From positions 1 through 53,968 of the forward strand of contig JAAYPE010000039.1 of the NCBI GenBank assembly GCA_012519975.1: a DNA stretch of 53,968 bases. Reading direction: 5' to 3'. Of the stretch, positions 7,283 to 14,763 are shown one piece after another. Numbering within the stretch: position 1 is the first letter of the stretch; every line of letters begins with the position of its first letter. The DNA comes from Clostridiales bacterium. Its GTDB lineage: Bacteria; Bacillota; Clostridia; Oscillospirales; Acutalibacteraceae. A program made the position numbers and the translations under genes. The notes under the pieces were generated by a model. It did not search any database. It worked only from the letters and a program-made list of their open reading frames with translations, and had not been told where the DNA came from.

Positions 7283-7669
7283 TTAAACCTCCGTTATATT
7301 AAGAAAAGGGCTTGTAATAACCACAGTTTGAATAACTGATTTTCCACTTTTTATATGCTCACAAACCTCTGACCACTCACAATGCAAAAAGCTGTGTATT
7401 TTTCCCTGTTTTTTTATTTCAACATCAAAATCGCTAAATGTTAAAAAATCAAAATCCTGAGTTGCTGTTGCAACTTTTAAAAGAGTTAAATTGTATTGCT
7501 TTGCGCCAACTGCCACAGCACACGCCTGGCCCTCTCCATTCGAGCTTATAAGCTTTGTGTTTCTTGTAGTTTTTATCAAACATTCTTGTGCAAAAGCAAC
7601 CTTTTTACCATTTAGCAAAATCTCAACTTCCTGCGAGGATAGTTTCACTTGCTCTGTGCTAATAGGCAA
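7283..7669 (-). CDS. Tail tube protein (XkdM-like)
   Basis: A 128-residue beta-rich protein with the layout of tail tube subunits: an early LNGKKVAFAQECLIKTTRN strand pair, a loop with NGEGQACAVAVG, then AKQYNLTLLKVA and a final long strand pair. The T4 gp19/XkdM tube fold is shared with Hcp. Start is TTG, with GGTGG upstream, and its first codon nearly touches the stop of the previous gene. The sheath gene that precedes the tube gene in contractile phages is absent. Inferred role: stacked rings forming a short tube between head and baseplate. Confidence 0.7.
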   Translation of the reverse strand: MPISTEQVKLSSQEVEILLNGKKVAFAQECLIKTTRNTKLISSNGEGQACAVAVGAKQYNLTLLKVATATQDFDFLTFSDFDVEIKKQGKIHSFLHCEWSEVCEHIKSGKSVIQTVVITSPFLNITEV

Positions 7670-7670
7670 C

Positions 7671-8087
7671 TCAAACCACCGCCCTTAAAATGCTTGTATT
7701 TATATCAATAACTCCATAAAGTTCGTACGCACCCGTCTCTTTGTTTATTTTAATATTGCCAACACTGCAATTTGTAACATCATAGCTTGATTCAAAGCAT
7801 AAATATTCAAGCACATCTTGCATAACGCTAAAGCACTTAGTAGAATTTGAAACAAACGGAACGCAAACAATAACTTCCATTTGAACCACTGCATTTTTCT
7901 CATCTGCTTCGCCAATATGGCTGCTACCAATATTTATTTTATTAATACCAACCGAAATAATAGTTCTAGTCAGTGGAACAGGCTTTAATATGCTTGGGTA
8001 TTTTGTTATAAAACTGATTTTTTCAAACTTGTTATTTTCTTTTAGTTCGTCACAAAACCCTTCTAAAAACTCAAGAATATTCTTCAT
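7671..8087 (-). CDS. Tail terminator / tail completion-like protein
   Basis: A 138-residue protein placed between the head-closure gene and the tube gene, the normal place for a tail terminator. Size and mixed alpha/beta pattern (an N-terminal helix of about 20 residues, then alternating strands ending YGVIDINTSIL) fit. I see no diagnostic motif, so the call rests mainly on position. It overlaps the preceding gene by 17 bases; GAGGAGAT precedes the ATG. Confidence 0.5.
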   Translation of the reverse strand: MKNILEFLEGFCDELKENNKFEKISFITKYPSILKPVPLTRTIISVGINKINIGSSHIGEADEKNAVVQMEVIVCVPFVSNSTKCFSVMQDVLEYLCFESSYDVTNCSVGNIKINKETGAYELYGVIDINTSILRAVV

Positions 8088-8427
8088 AATCTATCTCCTC
8101 AAACTTTTTTAAAACAGCCCAAACATAAATAAAATTGTTGCCTAAAAACATTTTTTCAGCCTTACAAATATAGTATTTTGTCTTGTCAATATCTTCGAGC
8201 CAAGCATCCTTTGGCAATGCGCACAAATTATGATTTGTAGGTCCTATGTATAAATAATAGTCAGACCCAGAAAACCCAATGTTTGTTTGAATACCCTCAA
8301 AATATGTCCGATTTTTGCTTTTCAACGGCTGTAAAAAGGCAGTGTATTTTCCACTTGTCCAACCATCATCCATACGCAAACAAACATCTCTTCCAAACTG
8401 TTTTATCATTGTATTTACACTGTTCAT
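8071..8427 (-). CDS. Head-tail joining (head closure) protein
   Basis: A 118-residue protein lying after the connector. It has a beta-barrel-like pattern with a central YYLYIGP segment, and KYYICKAEKM and FIYVWAVLKKFE strands near the end, as in head-closure proteins of the SPP1 gp16/HK97 gp10 type. The ATG has AGGTGG upstream and overlaps the previous stop by four bases. The call is from position and pattern, not from a unique motif. Confidence 0.55.
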   Translation of the reverse strand: MNSVNTMIKQFGRDVCLRMDDGWTSGKYTAFLQPLKSKNRTYFEGIQTNIGFSGSDYYLYIGPTNHNLCALPKDAWLEDIDKTKYYICKAEKMFLGNNFIYVWAVLKKFEEIDYEEYS

Positions 8428-8792
8428 ATTTCCACCTGCTTAAAAACAAAACCATCATCCTCAAAAAAGGGCGTCGCTGCAATCAGTGCGTCTTTTTTTA
8501 TTTTTTGAACAGCGTCCATAACACAATTCACACTTTTTGTAACGGTAACATCGCCCGCTTTAAACTGTATAACGCCACCATCCTCCAAACATTTAAGCAA
8601 CATATATCTGTAATATGCCGTTGTTGCAGCAGCATAAATTACTGCGGGATTTGCCTCATCTGATGCACACCTTAGCTTCTCTGAAAATTCAACAGCCACC
8701 TCTGCGCAAAGGGGCAAACAAGTTGCCGCCCCTTCGCTATCAAGGGTTGTAATCTCGCAAAGACGGTTATAAACTGAGCTTGCGTTAATCAT
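8424..8792 (-). CDS. Head-tail connector/adaptor protein
   Basis: A 122-residue mostly helical protein directly after the capsid gene, where gp6/gp15-type adaptors are coded. The start is the ATG of MINASSVYNRL, preceded by AAGGGG; a longer frame upstream would run into the capsid gene and lacks a ribosome-binding site. Helices with an AVIYAAATTAYYRYMLL core and a C-terminal EDDGFVFKQVEI strand fit the adaptor family. It is coupled by four bases to the head-closure gene. Confidence 0.6.
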   Translation of the reverse strand: MINASSVYNRLCEITTLDSEGAATCLPLCAEVAVEFSEKLRCASDEANPAVIYAAATTAYYRYMLLKCLEDGGVIQFKAGDVTVTKSVNCVMDAVQKIKKDALIAATPFFEDDGFVFKQVEI

Positions 8793-8812
8793 TTTGTATC
8801 CCCTTATAAAAA

Positions 8813-9814
8813 TTAGTTTTTTGCCTGTGTTGTAAGAATTTTTGTAGCACCTGTAAATATTTTTGAAAAGCCAGTGGTGCAAGTAATTGATGCCCTCTCA
8901 AGCTGACGGTCAATCAATTTGTCATAATCTGTAACAATTCCGCCCGCCTCAACTTTTTCTAAAGCACAGTCCTTATCAAGTCCGATAATGCAGTTTTCGT
9001 CCATCTTTTTAGACTTAATAAGCTGTGCGCCAAGTGGGGTTACAAGCTTGCCCGTAGCGTGAAAATTAAGCCCCGCCGCCGCGTCTTTAAACTCAGAAAA
9101 CCCAAGTAGTGTTGGCATATTATCGCCCTTAGTAATCATCGTAGTCATATTGTATTGACCCATAGAATTCCAAAGAGCTACAAGGTCGTCATAGCTTAGC
9201 TTTCCTGCATCCTTTGTATGTATTTTGTCTGTTTTATCCATTAGTGCGTCAATTGCATCCTCAAGTTGAGATGAGGCAATTTGTGCGCCAATTTGCTTTA
9301 GCATAACAGTAAACAAATCAAGTCTTTGAAACCTAATTGTTTCATAAGACGCAACAACCATTCGACCCCTTTTGCGAAGTGTTACAAGCTCGTTGCTTGG
9401 AGAAATAACAGTTTGCGGAATAAAAGACCCTTGCGTTACTCTTTTAAGCTCTGTTTCGTCCTCTTTCATATCAGATGTAATAGCACGATAGTCTGGGCAA
9501 TTAATTTGTGTAGTTGTCGCAACAATCTGTGACAAAACATCAGCACTATCCATTCCCTGTCTTACTGCTCGTGCAACATATTCAGGAAACAAAGTGGCAC
9601 TGTCAGATGTTTTAAAAAACTTTTCAACAACATCACTGCCGTGTCCCCCAACACGAATATCAAAACGCTTGAGTTGTCGCTCAAAAGCGTCAAGACCTTC
9701 AAGATTTGTACCTACATAGTTTTCAGATGGGTCAAGCTCTTCAAGAGCCTTTGAAAAACCCCCACTTGTTGAATAAAGTCCTTTTTCAAGTCTTAAATTA
9801 TCATAATTTGGCAT
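8813..9814 (-). CDS. Major capsid protein
   Basis: A 333-residue protein in the capsid place: after protease and decoration genes and before the connector. The N-terminal 60 residues are a helical arm with a GGF.KALEELDPS segment. The body has the FPEYVARAVRQGM and RGRMVVASYETI elements seen in HK97-fold capsids of clostridial prophages. A DAIDALMDK helix and a GAQLIKSKKMDENCIIGLDKDCALE loop follow, as in the spine and A-domain. Its length is normal for the family and no stop interrupts it. AGGAGG precedes the ATG. Inferred: the shell of a small icosahedral head. Confidence 0.75.
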   Translation of the reverse strand: MPNYDNLRLEKGLYSTSGGFSKALEELDPSENYVGTNLEGLDAFERQLKRFDIRVGGHGSDVVEKFFKTSDSATLFPEYVARAVRQGMDSADVLSQIVATTTQINCPDYRAITSDMKEDETELKRVTQGSFIPQTVISPSNELVTLRKRGRMVVASYETIRFQRLDLFTVMLKQIGAQIASSQLEDAIDALMDKTDKIHTKDAGKLSYDDLVALWNSMGQYNMTTMITKGDNMPTLLGFSEFKDAAAGLNFHATGKLVTPLGAQLIKSKKMDENCIIGLDKDCALEKVEAGGIVTDYDKLIDRQLERASITCTTGFSKIFTGATKILTTQAKN

Positions 9815-9831
9815 AAAATTTCCTCCTAATT

Positions 9832-10176
9832 TTAAATTAAAAATCCTACTGTTTTTAGCGATGTGTCAACATTTAGCACAAGGTATTGCCTAGCCGAAGA
9901 CAACACTTTAACCCCACCCGCTCCATCACTTGCAAGATTGCAATATCCAACACTTGGAGCAGCGTCCGAGTAAGAGGCACGCACATATCCAGACAATTGA
10001 ACAGTTGCAAAGTCATCACTCTCTTTGCATTTTAAAACACCGCAAAAGTCATTGCCTGCAGAGCAGTTTGTCACCTTATTGTTGGCACTCATTTTTACAA
10101 CATCACCAAGTTTTGCATTCCCTGCAAATTCAAATGTTGCTGCATTGTCGTTATAACCGTTAAAAGAAATACTCAT
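9832..10176 (-). CDS. Head decoration protein
   Basis: A 114-residue beta-rich, Ala/Gly/Ser-rich protein just before the capsid gene. The pattern AGNAKLGDVVKMSANNKV..C..G..FCGVL, followed by QLSGYVRASYS, matches small capsid-stabilising proteins of the DUF2190-like/lambda gpD functional group. It carries several cysteines. AGGAGG lies seven bases before the ATG. The neighbouring capsid gene and protease support the call; a direct role on the shell is inferred. Confidence 0.6.
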   Translation of the reverse strand: MSISFNGYNDNAATFEFAGNAKLGDVVKMSANNKVTNCSAGNDFCGVLKCKESDDFATVQLSGYVRASYSDAAPSVGYCNLASDGAGGVKVLSSARQYLVLNVDTSLKTVGFLI

Positions 10177-10191
10177 ATTTTCCTCCTAAAT

Positions 10192-11181
10192 TTACATTTT
10201 AAATTCTGAATTTATTGTTTTGTTACTTTGTTTTTGTGGAACTAGCTGAATTGTTGGTGGAATTGCTTGTGCCATTTTTTCTGCAAAAGCAGATTTTAGC
10301 AAAGCAAGCTCACTAGCACTTGCACGCGACAAAACATTTTCAACTGTTTTCATTTCCACATTTGGCATTGTTGTTGCGCACATTTTTAAAACATCACAAC
10401 GCAAAGAGTCTTTATAAAACTGACCATCCTTTGCTTGCTGTTTTAGCTCACTTATCTCACCCTTTAAAACATCTAACTCATCCCTTGTAATCATAAAATC
10501 ATCGTCCATAGATTTTACCTTTTCTATAACACTTCTCACCTTTTGTTCTCCTTTCACCTTAGACGCACCAAAAGACTTTGTAACTCCCGCACCAACCTGT
10601 GCCGGAACCGCAACAAAAGACCATTCATATGCATCTGTTGGATTCCCTAAAACACCGTGACAAACTTCATTTTTATACTTTTCTCCAATTTTGTGGCTAC
10701 ACCTGTTTTGCCTCAAATCCTGCCCACAAACAGAACACTTAACCGAAGATACAGCACACCCAACACTAACCTCTTTTTTAATGCCTGCATCAATTTCAGC
10801 AATCAAATCCTGATTTTTTTGTGTCCTTGCCATATATGCCCTAGCAACAAGCTTTGTATAATTTTCTCCTACCCTTGTTTTTTTCAAAAGGTCTGTTTCA
10901 ATTCTTGTTTCAAAAATCCTTGCCACTTGATTGTTTGCCTGCATATTATGGTCTAAAATTCCTGTTTTTCCCACAAACATCGGGGCAAGCAAATTCAAGG
11001 CATCAACGCTAAATCGCTCAAAATCCCTGTCAATTTCATTGTCACAAAGCACCACATTAAACACATATACGCTTTCTTGTGTCTGTGTTTTTCGAGCAAG
11101 ACTGTTTATTTTTTCAAGGTCTTTTTCACTAATCGTAGAACCGTCTAAACTACATAAAAAGTCTTTTTTAATTTTGCTCAT
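10192..11181 (-). CDS. Prohead protease with C-terminal scaffold region
   Basis: A 329-residue protein. The protease domain (about 35-205) has the His in LDHNM (His78) and the Ser in KEVSVG (Ser139), the His-Ser pair of the HK97/T4 gp21 family. Between Ser139 and the domain end is a Cys/His cluster (Cys149, Cys152, Cys161, His163, Cys174) that looks like a metal site; I recall it in related clostridial phage proteases. From about 225 to 300 a charged coiled-coil region looks like a built-in scaffold. The ATG overlaps the portal gene by 14 bases, with GGAG unusually close, so translation may depend on coupling. Role: maturation of the procapsid. Confidence 0.75.
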   Translation of the reverse strand: MSKIKKDFLCSLDGSTISEKDLEKINSLARKTQTQESVYVFNVVLCDNEIDRDFERFSVDALNLLAPMFVGKTGILDHNMQANNQVARIFETRIETDLLKKTRVGENYTKLVARAYMARTQKNQDLIAEIDAGIKKEVSVGCAVSSVKCSVCGQDLRQNRCSHKIGEKYKNEVCHGVLGNPTDAYEWSFVAVPAQVGAGVTKSFGASKVKGEQKVRSVIEKVKSMDDDFMITRDELDVLKGEISELKQQAKDGQFYKDSLRCDVLKMCATTMPNVEMKTVENVLSRASASELALLKSAFAEKMAQAIPPTIQLVPQKQSNKTINSEFKM

Positions 11182-12337
11182 CTCCGTTAATATTAATATT
11201 TTTAGTTTCCATTTCTATTTTTTCTGCCTGTGCATTATAAAGACGTGTCTTAGACACTTCAATTCCATCTTGAAGAGTAATCTCGTTCCAGCAAATTTCA
11301 AAGTTATTATCAAGCCCCTCAAAACGCAAAAATGTATCGCATATTTTAAAAACAATAGGGGTCAAAATCCTTCTATAAGCCTCAAGCTCACTCTTTAAAA
11401 CATCAGCCTGTTGTGACGACATCCTCTCAGTTGCCGACCAGCTAAGACCTAACATAAATGGTGGCAGTCCCGTTTTTGCAACAATTTGCTCTAAAAGCTG
11501 TCTTACAGGCACTTGGCTGTCCAAGATTTGATTATCAGCGCCAATCGCTTTTATCTGAACATCTCCGACGGCGACAAAGTCCTTAACCGCACCATCGCCG
11601 TGCATTGCCTCTCCCCACTCTTTTGCAACTTGCATTGCACGCTGTTTTGCATATGCCCTGTCCATTGCATCGTTTTGTGGCTTGTATGTAACTGCAAAAC
11701 GCACATTGCCAACCCGTTCCCAGTTAAGCCCAATAGTGTTATATATCTTTAGCAAAACAGAGCTTACAAAAGGCAACCCACGCAGCAAAGAGTTTCCAGA
11801 AAGCTTTCCGGCTTGCGGATTTAAAAGAGATAGCAAAACAAGGTCTTGATATTTCACAGGAACAGGTGTTCCACCGTTTGAGTTGCAAATTTTTATATCC
11901 AGAGGATTTTCCCCCTGCATAAGCTCAACACAAGACAAGTCTGCATTATATAATGCACAAACTCTGCCATTGACTGTTATAATTTCTCCAACAGCCGTAC
12001 CAAATGTCAAAAGCTGTTCAAAATAGCTAGAAATAAAAGCATCAATACCAAAGCTCGTACCATTGACATTAACCGTTGCCAAAAACTCATCTAGCTTTTT
12101 TTGCGAATTTTTATTTTGACATTTAACGCTAAACCCGCCAATAAGCCTTACAAGTTTAAAAATCGCCGCATCAATAATCGGCACTGCCTCACGCAAAGCA
12201 ATATATAACTGTGACTGACAATCTAAAAGTGGCGTATAATTTTCAATAACCTTAAATGGATGAGAATTCGACCTGCCCGTTTGAACAACGCTACTTGAGA
12301 ACTCACTTTCTTTCTCTCTTTTTTTAATAAGTCCCAC
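11168..12337 (-). CDS. Portal protein
   Basis: A 389-residue portal protein, the 12-fold channel through which DNA is pumped. Visible signs are the early YIALREAVPIIDAAIFKLVR helix, the LLTFGTAVGEII stem segment, GNSLLRGLPF, and the late KTGLPPFMLGLSW followed by SATERMSSQQADVLKSELEAYRR arranged as in the portal clip and crown, where ER.SSQQA is a strong family mark. Start is GTG with GGAGG eight bases upstream. It follows the large terminase by 43 bp. Length is slightly short compared with typical portals of 400-480 residues. Confidence 0.85.
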   Translation of the reverse strand: MGLIKKREKESEFSSSVVQTGRSNSHPFKVIENYTPLLDCQSQLYIALREAVPIIDAAIFKLVRLIGGFSVKCQNKNSQKKLDEFLATVNVNGTSFGIDAFISSYFEQLLTFGTAVGEIITVNGRVCALYNADLSCVELMQGENPLDIKICNSNGGTPVPVKYQDLVLLSLLNPQAGKLSGNSLLRGLPFVSSVLLKIYNTIGLNWERVGNVRFAVTYKPQNDAMDRAYAKQRAMQVAKEWGEAMHGDGAVKDFVAVGDVQIKAIGADNQILDSQVPVRQLLEQIVAKTGLPPFMLGLSWSATERMSSQQADVLKSELEAYRRILTPIVFKICDTFLRFEGLDNNFEICWNEITLQDGIEVSKTRLYNAQAEKIEMETKNININGDEQN

Positions 12338-12380
12338 TTACATTCCTCCTTTTTATTTATATTTTAAAAAACCTAAAATT

Positions 12381-13640
12381 TTATTGTCGCAAGGCAGCAA
12401 TGCAAGCAAATCCCATTTCATCATCCTGTGGCAACGATGATACAAAGTATCGAATATCGTCCATTGCGTGGTCATTTTCTTTTCTCGGAACATCGCCAGA
12501 CGCCTTGTCATTCCAGCGATAAAGTGAAAACTCCTTTATCGTATCAACACAAACATCACAAATTTTAATTTTGCCACTTTTTAAGGCATCACTTACCTTT
12601 CTAATGCCATCCTGAACATCATTTTTTGCTGGAGTTACACAAAATTTTTCGTGCCGTCTAATGCACTCAATAAAACTTGCAGCCGAAGGGTCAACAAATA
12701 TAGTTGTTATTTCGCATTCACCCGCCAGATTTTCAAGCTCAATATAATATTCTTCGTCTGTTTTTTGCTCGCCCATTTCTCTTGAGTTAAAATAATATTC
12801 TCGCAGCCTGTACCAAACATCGTCATGCCTACCCCAAAGTCCAAAAGACGCAGGATTCACCGTTCCATAATCGCAAGAAATATAATATTCCTCACAAACC
12901 TTCGTTGGAGGCTTTGCAATATTTGCACTACTAAAAAATGGATAAACAAGCCCCTGTGCCGCCACCCACTTGCCAAGCACAAATCGTTCATAAAAAGCAC
13001 CACTGTAAAGAGATTTGTATCTACTTATAATCTCTTTAGAAAGCGACGGATTGTCCTCCATTAAAAAATGAAGATAAAGGCAGTTTTTGTGCTTTGCTTT
13101 TTTAATCCATTCGTCAAAAAACCAGTGGTGAGGATTTTCAGGATTGCAGTTAAACCAAAATTTAGAACCCTCAAGAGAGCATCTAGCAAGAGCCTGTTCA
13201 ACAAAAGACCGAGGCATCAAAGCCACCTCATCAAGCAAAACTCCGCCTAGCGTCATTCCTTGAATTAAAGAGGCACTTGACTCATCCTTTCCCCCAAAGA
13301 TATAAAATCTGTTTGTTCGCCCATTTTTAGAAATCTCAATAACATTTTTTGAAACCTTGTGCTCGCACACAAACCCAAGTTCCCTGAGCTGTGGCAAAAT
13401 TGGTGTAACAACATTTCGTTTAAGTGACGCAATTGTTTTTCCACAAATTGCAAAAGAAGTGTCCTCAAAGCGATAAAAAGCCCATAAAACAAAAGATATT
13501 GACATACAAAGAGTTTTTCCACTCCTTACAGCACCGTCACAAATTATTGCGTCCTTATTTTTATGTGGACTTTGGTCGCACCACCAAGTCAAAACAGATA
13601 ACTGCTTTTGTGAAAATGGAACAAACTGTGTTTTACTCAA
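12381..13640 (-). CDS. Terminase large subunit (PBSX XtmB-like)
   Basis: A 419-residue DNA-packaging motor. The ATPase domain has Walker A GAVRSGKT (about 36-43) and Walker B VLLDE; the FNCNPENPHHWFFDEWI stretch is typical of PBSX-type large terminases. The nuclease domain keeps its three acidic sites: ISCDYGT, TTIFVDPSA and the DHAMDDIRY segment. So both engine and nuclease look intact. I chose the TTG start of MSKTQFVP because AAGGA lies eight bases before it; an ATG two codons upstream is too close to the ribosome-binding site. It overlaps the small subunit gene by eight bases. Confidence 0.9.
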   Translation of the reverse strand: MSKTQFVPFSQKQLSVLTWWCDQSPHKNKDAIICDGAVRSGKTLCMSISFVLWAFYRFEDTSFAICGKTIASLKRNVVTPILPQLRELGFVCEHKVSKNVIEISKNGRTNRFYIFGGKDESSASLIQGMTLGGVLLDEVALMPRSFVEQALARCSLEGSKFWFNCNPENPHHWFFDEWIKKAKHKNCLYLHFLMEDNPSLSKEIISRYKSLYSGAFYERFVLGKWVAAQGLVYPFFSSANIAKPPTKVCEEYYISCDYGTVNPASFGLWGRHDDVWYRLREYYFNSREMGEQKTDEEYYIELENLAGECEITTIFVDPSAASFIECIRRHEKFCVTPAKNDVQDGIRKVSDALKSGKIKICDVCVDTIKEFSLYRWNDKASGDVPRKENDHAMDDIRYFVSSLPQDDEMGFACIAALRQ

Positions 13641-14127
13641 TATCATCTTCCTTTTCAACTATCGATAATGCCTTTGCACTTTTTTCGAGCGCTTCATAAA
13701 ACGGCATAACCTCCCTATCATCTTGTTCACAGCAAATTACAAATAGTTTTTCGAGTGCCTTTTGCCGGTCAAAAAACTTTATCTCTATACCACCTGTTTT
13801 TGGTTTTTTAATATCCGAAACATTAAATAAGTCAAGCGAATTTATCTGTTCGTCATCCATTTCATCAAGCTTGTATAAAAGTTTTATTGCATCATTTCCA
13901 GAGCCAAAAGCAAGCCTTCGAAGTCCCGCACAAACTTCTGCGTTTGTTGCATACTTTTCTTTATCAAGTCGTCCAACTTCTGCTTGAATTTTAGAGTTCG
14001 ACAGCAATTTCTCTGCCGTCTTTTCTAAAAAAAGCGTGTACCCTGCTCTTGCCGCTGCCTCCTTGCCATTTCGTGTTTTGCTATAAATCGTGCAAAAAAG
14101 TTGCTCCTTTTGAGATAAGCCGTTCAA
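13633..14127 (-). CDS. Terminase small subunit
   Basis: A 164-residue DNA-recognition subunit and first gene of the phage-like cluster. The N-terminus has LSQKEQLFCTIYSKTRNGKE then AAARAGYT, the helix-turn-helix of the Terminase_2/XtmA family. The rest is helical with a C-terminal acidic tail (EKEDDIE). Start is TTG: AAAGGAGG stands six bases before it, and the upstream in-frame codons simply read through the ribosome-binding site. In phages it selects the packaging site; in gene transfer agents the homologue is relaxed in specificity, which cannot be judged here. Confidence 0.8.
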   Translation of the reverse strand: MNGLSQKEQLFCTIYSKTRNGKEAAARAGYTLFLEKTAEKLLSNSKIQAEVGRLDKEKYATNAEVCAGLRRLAFGSGNDAIKLLYKLDEMDDEQINSLDLFNVSDIKKPKTGGIEIKFFDRQKALEKLFVICCEQDDREVMPFYEALEKSAKALSIVEKEDDIE

Positions 14128-14225
14128 TGATTTTCCTCCTTTTAAAAATAAACAAATCAAATTTAAAAATATTCAATTTGCTAAAAGCTTTAAAACTGCC
14201 TTTCACCAATAGGCAAAAAAATGCC

Positions 14226-14252
14226 GTTTGTCGCGTGATGTGTGCAACAAAC
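14226..14252 (-). promoter_or_regulatory. Inverted repeat in the leader of the phage-like cluster
   Basis: On the minus strand GTTTGTTGC, nine bases, then GCGACAAAC: nine-base arms with one mismatch. It lies about 100 bp before the small terminase gene. A second small palindrome, CATACTTGTATG, is at 14285-14296. The first repeat matches the one at 37344-37370 near dnaA in 22 of 27 positions. No convincing sigma-A promoter is visible around it. A regulator binding site is inferred. Confidence 0.5.
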
Positions 14253-14367
14253 AGCCAAAAACATTATTTTGTTTACAGATTGTTCATACTTGTATGGCTT
14301 TTTCCTATAAAAAGCAAAAAAATCGGGACAAGGCAAAACCCCGTCCCAAAACTTTTATTCTAACAAC

Positions 14368-14508
14368 TTAACCTAGTTCAACACTTTTTGCAGGAACAAT
14401 AGCTTTCTCGCTCGGCTTGTGCGTAATCTTTACCACATCACCAACATTTAAAATTATCGCCATCTCTCTGTCGTTTGCAAAAACTGGTTGATAATCAAAA
14501 ACCGTAAC
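14368..14508 (-). pseudogene. 3' remnant of a membrane-protein paralogue, copy 1
   Basis: Forty-six codons and a stop, open but without a start codon or ribosome-binding site. They read VTVFDYQPVFAN... and then MAIILNVGDVVKITHKPSEK to the end ELG, nearly the same as the end of the intact gene at 14764-16479. The first 15 codons differ from that gene, so this looks like the end of a lost paralogue. A stop codon lies directly upstream. Confidence 0.7.
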
Positions 14509-14565
14509 TTAATATAAAAATCGGGACAAGGCAAAACCCCGTCCCAAAACTTTTATTCTAACAAA

Positions 14566-14706
14566 TTAACTTAGTTCAATACTTTTTGCAGAAACAATAG
14601 CTTTCTCGCTCGGCTTGTGCATAATCTTTACCACATCACCGACATTTAAAATTATCGCCATCTCTCTGTCGCTTGCAAAAACTGGTTGATAATCAAAAAC
14701 CGTAAC
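14566..14706 (-). pseudogene. 3' remnant of a membrane-protein paralogue, copy 2
   Basis: The same 46-codon remnant as at 14368-14508, 198 bp further on, ending SIELS. It has the same foreign first 15 codons (TVFDYQPVFAN...), the same upstream stop and its own terminator. The two copies were probably made by unequal crossing-over. Confidence 0.7.
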
Positions 14707-14720
14707 TTAATATAAAAATC

Positions 14721-14743
14721 GGGACAAGGCAAAACCCTGTCCC
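14721..14743 (-). terminator. Terminator of the 571-residue membrane protein gene
   Basis: GGGAC and GTCCC enclose a smaller GG/CC pair, followed on the minus strand by GATTTTT. Identical terminators stand 198 and 396 bp further downstream in the repeated units. Confidence 0.7.
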
Positions 14744-14763
14744 AAAATTTTTATTCTAACAAA

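Noticed and set aside
2844..14127. A complete, inducible prophage or a tailocin
   Set aside because: A prophage needs integration, control and lysis genes, none of which is within reach. A tailocin needs a sheath and tape measure and would not keep terminase, portal and capsid genes.
14285..14296. CATACAAG on the minus strand as a sporulation sigma-E -10 element before the particle cluster
   Set aside because: The -10 resemblance is good, but no matching -35 element stands at the required distance, and sporulation in this organism is unproven.
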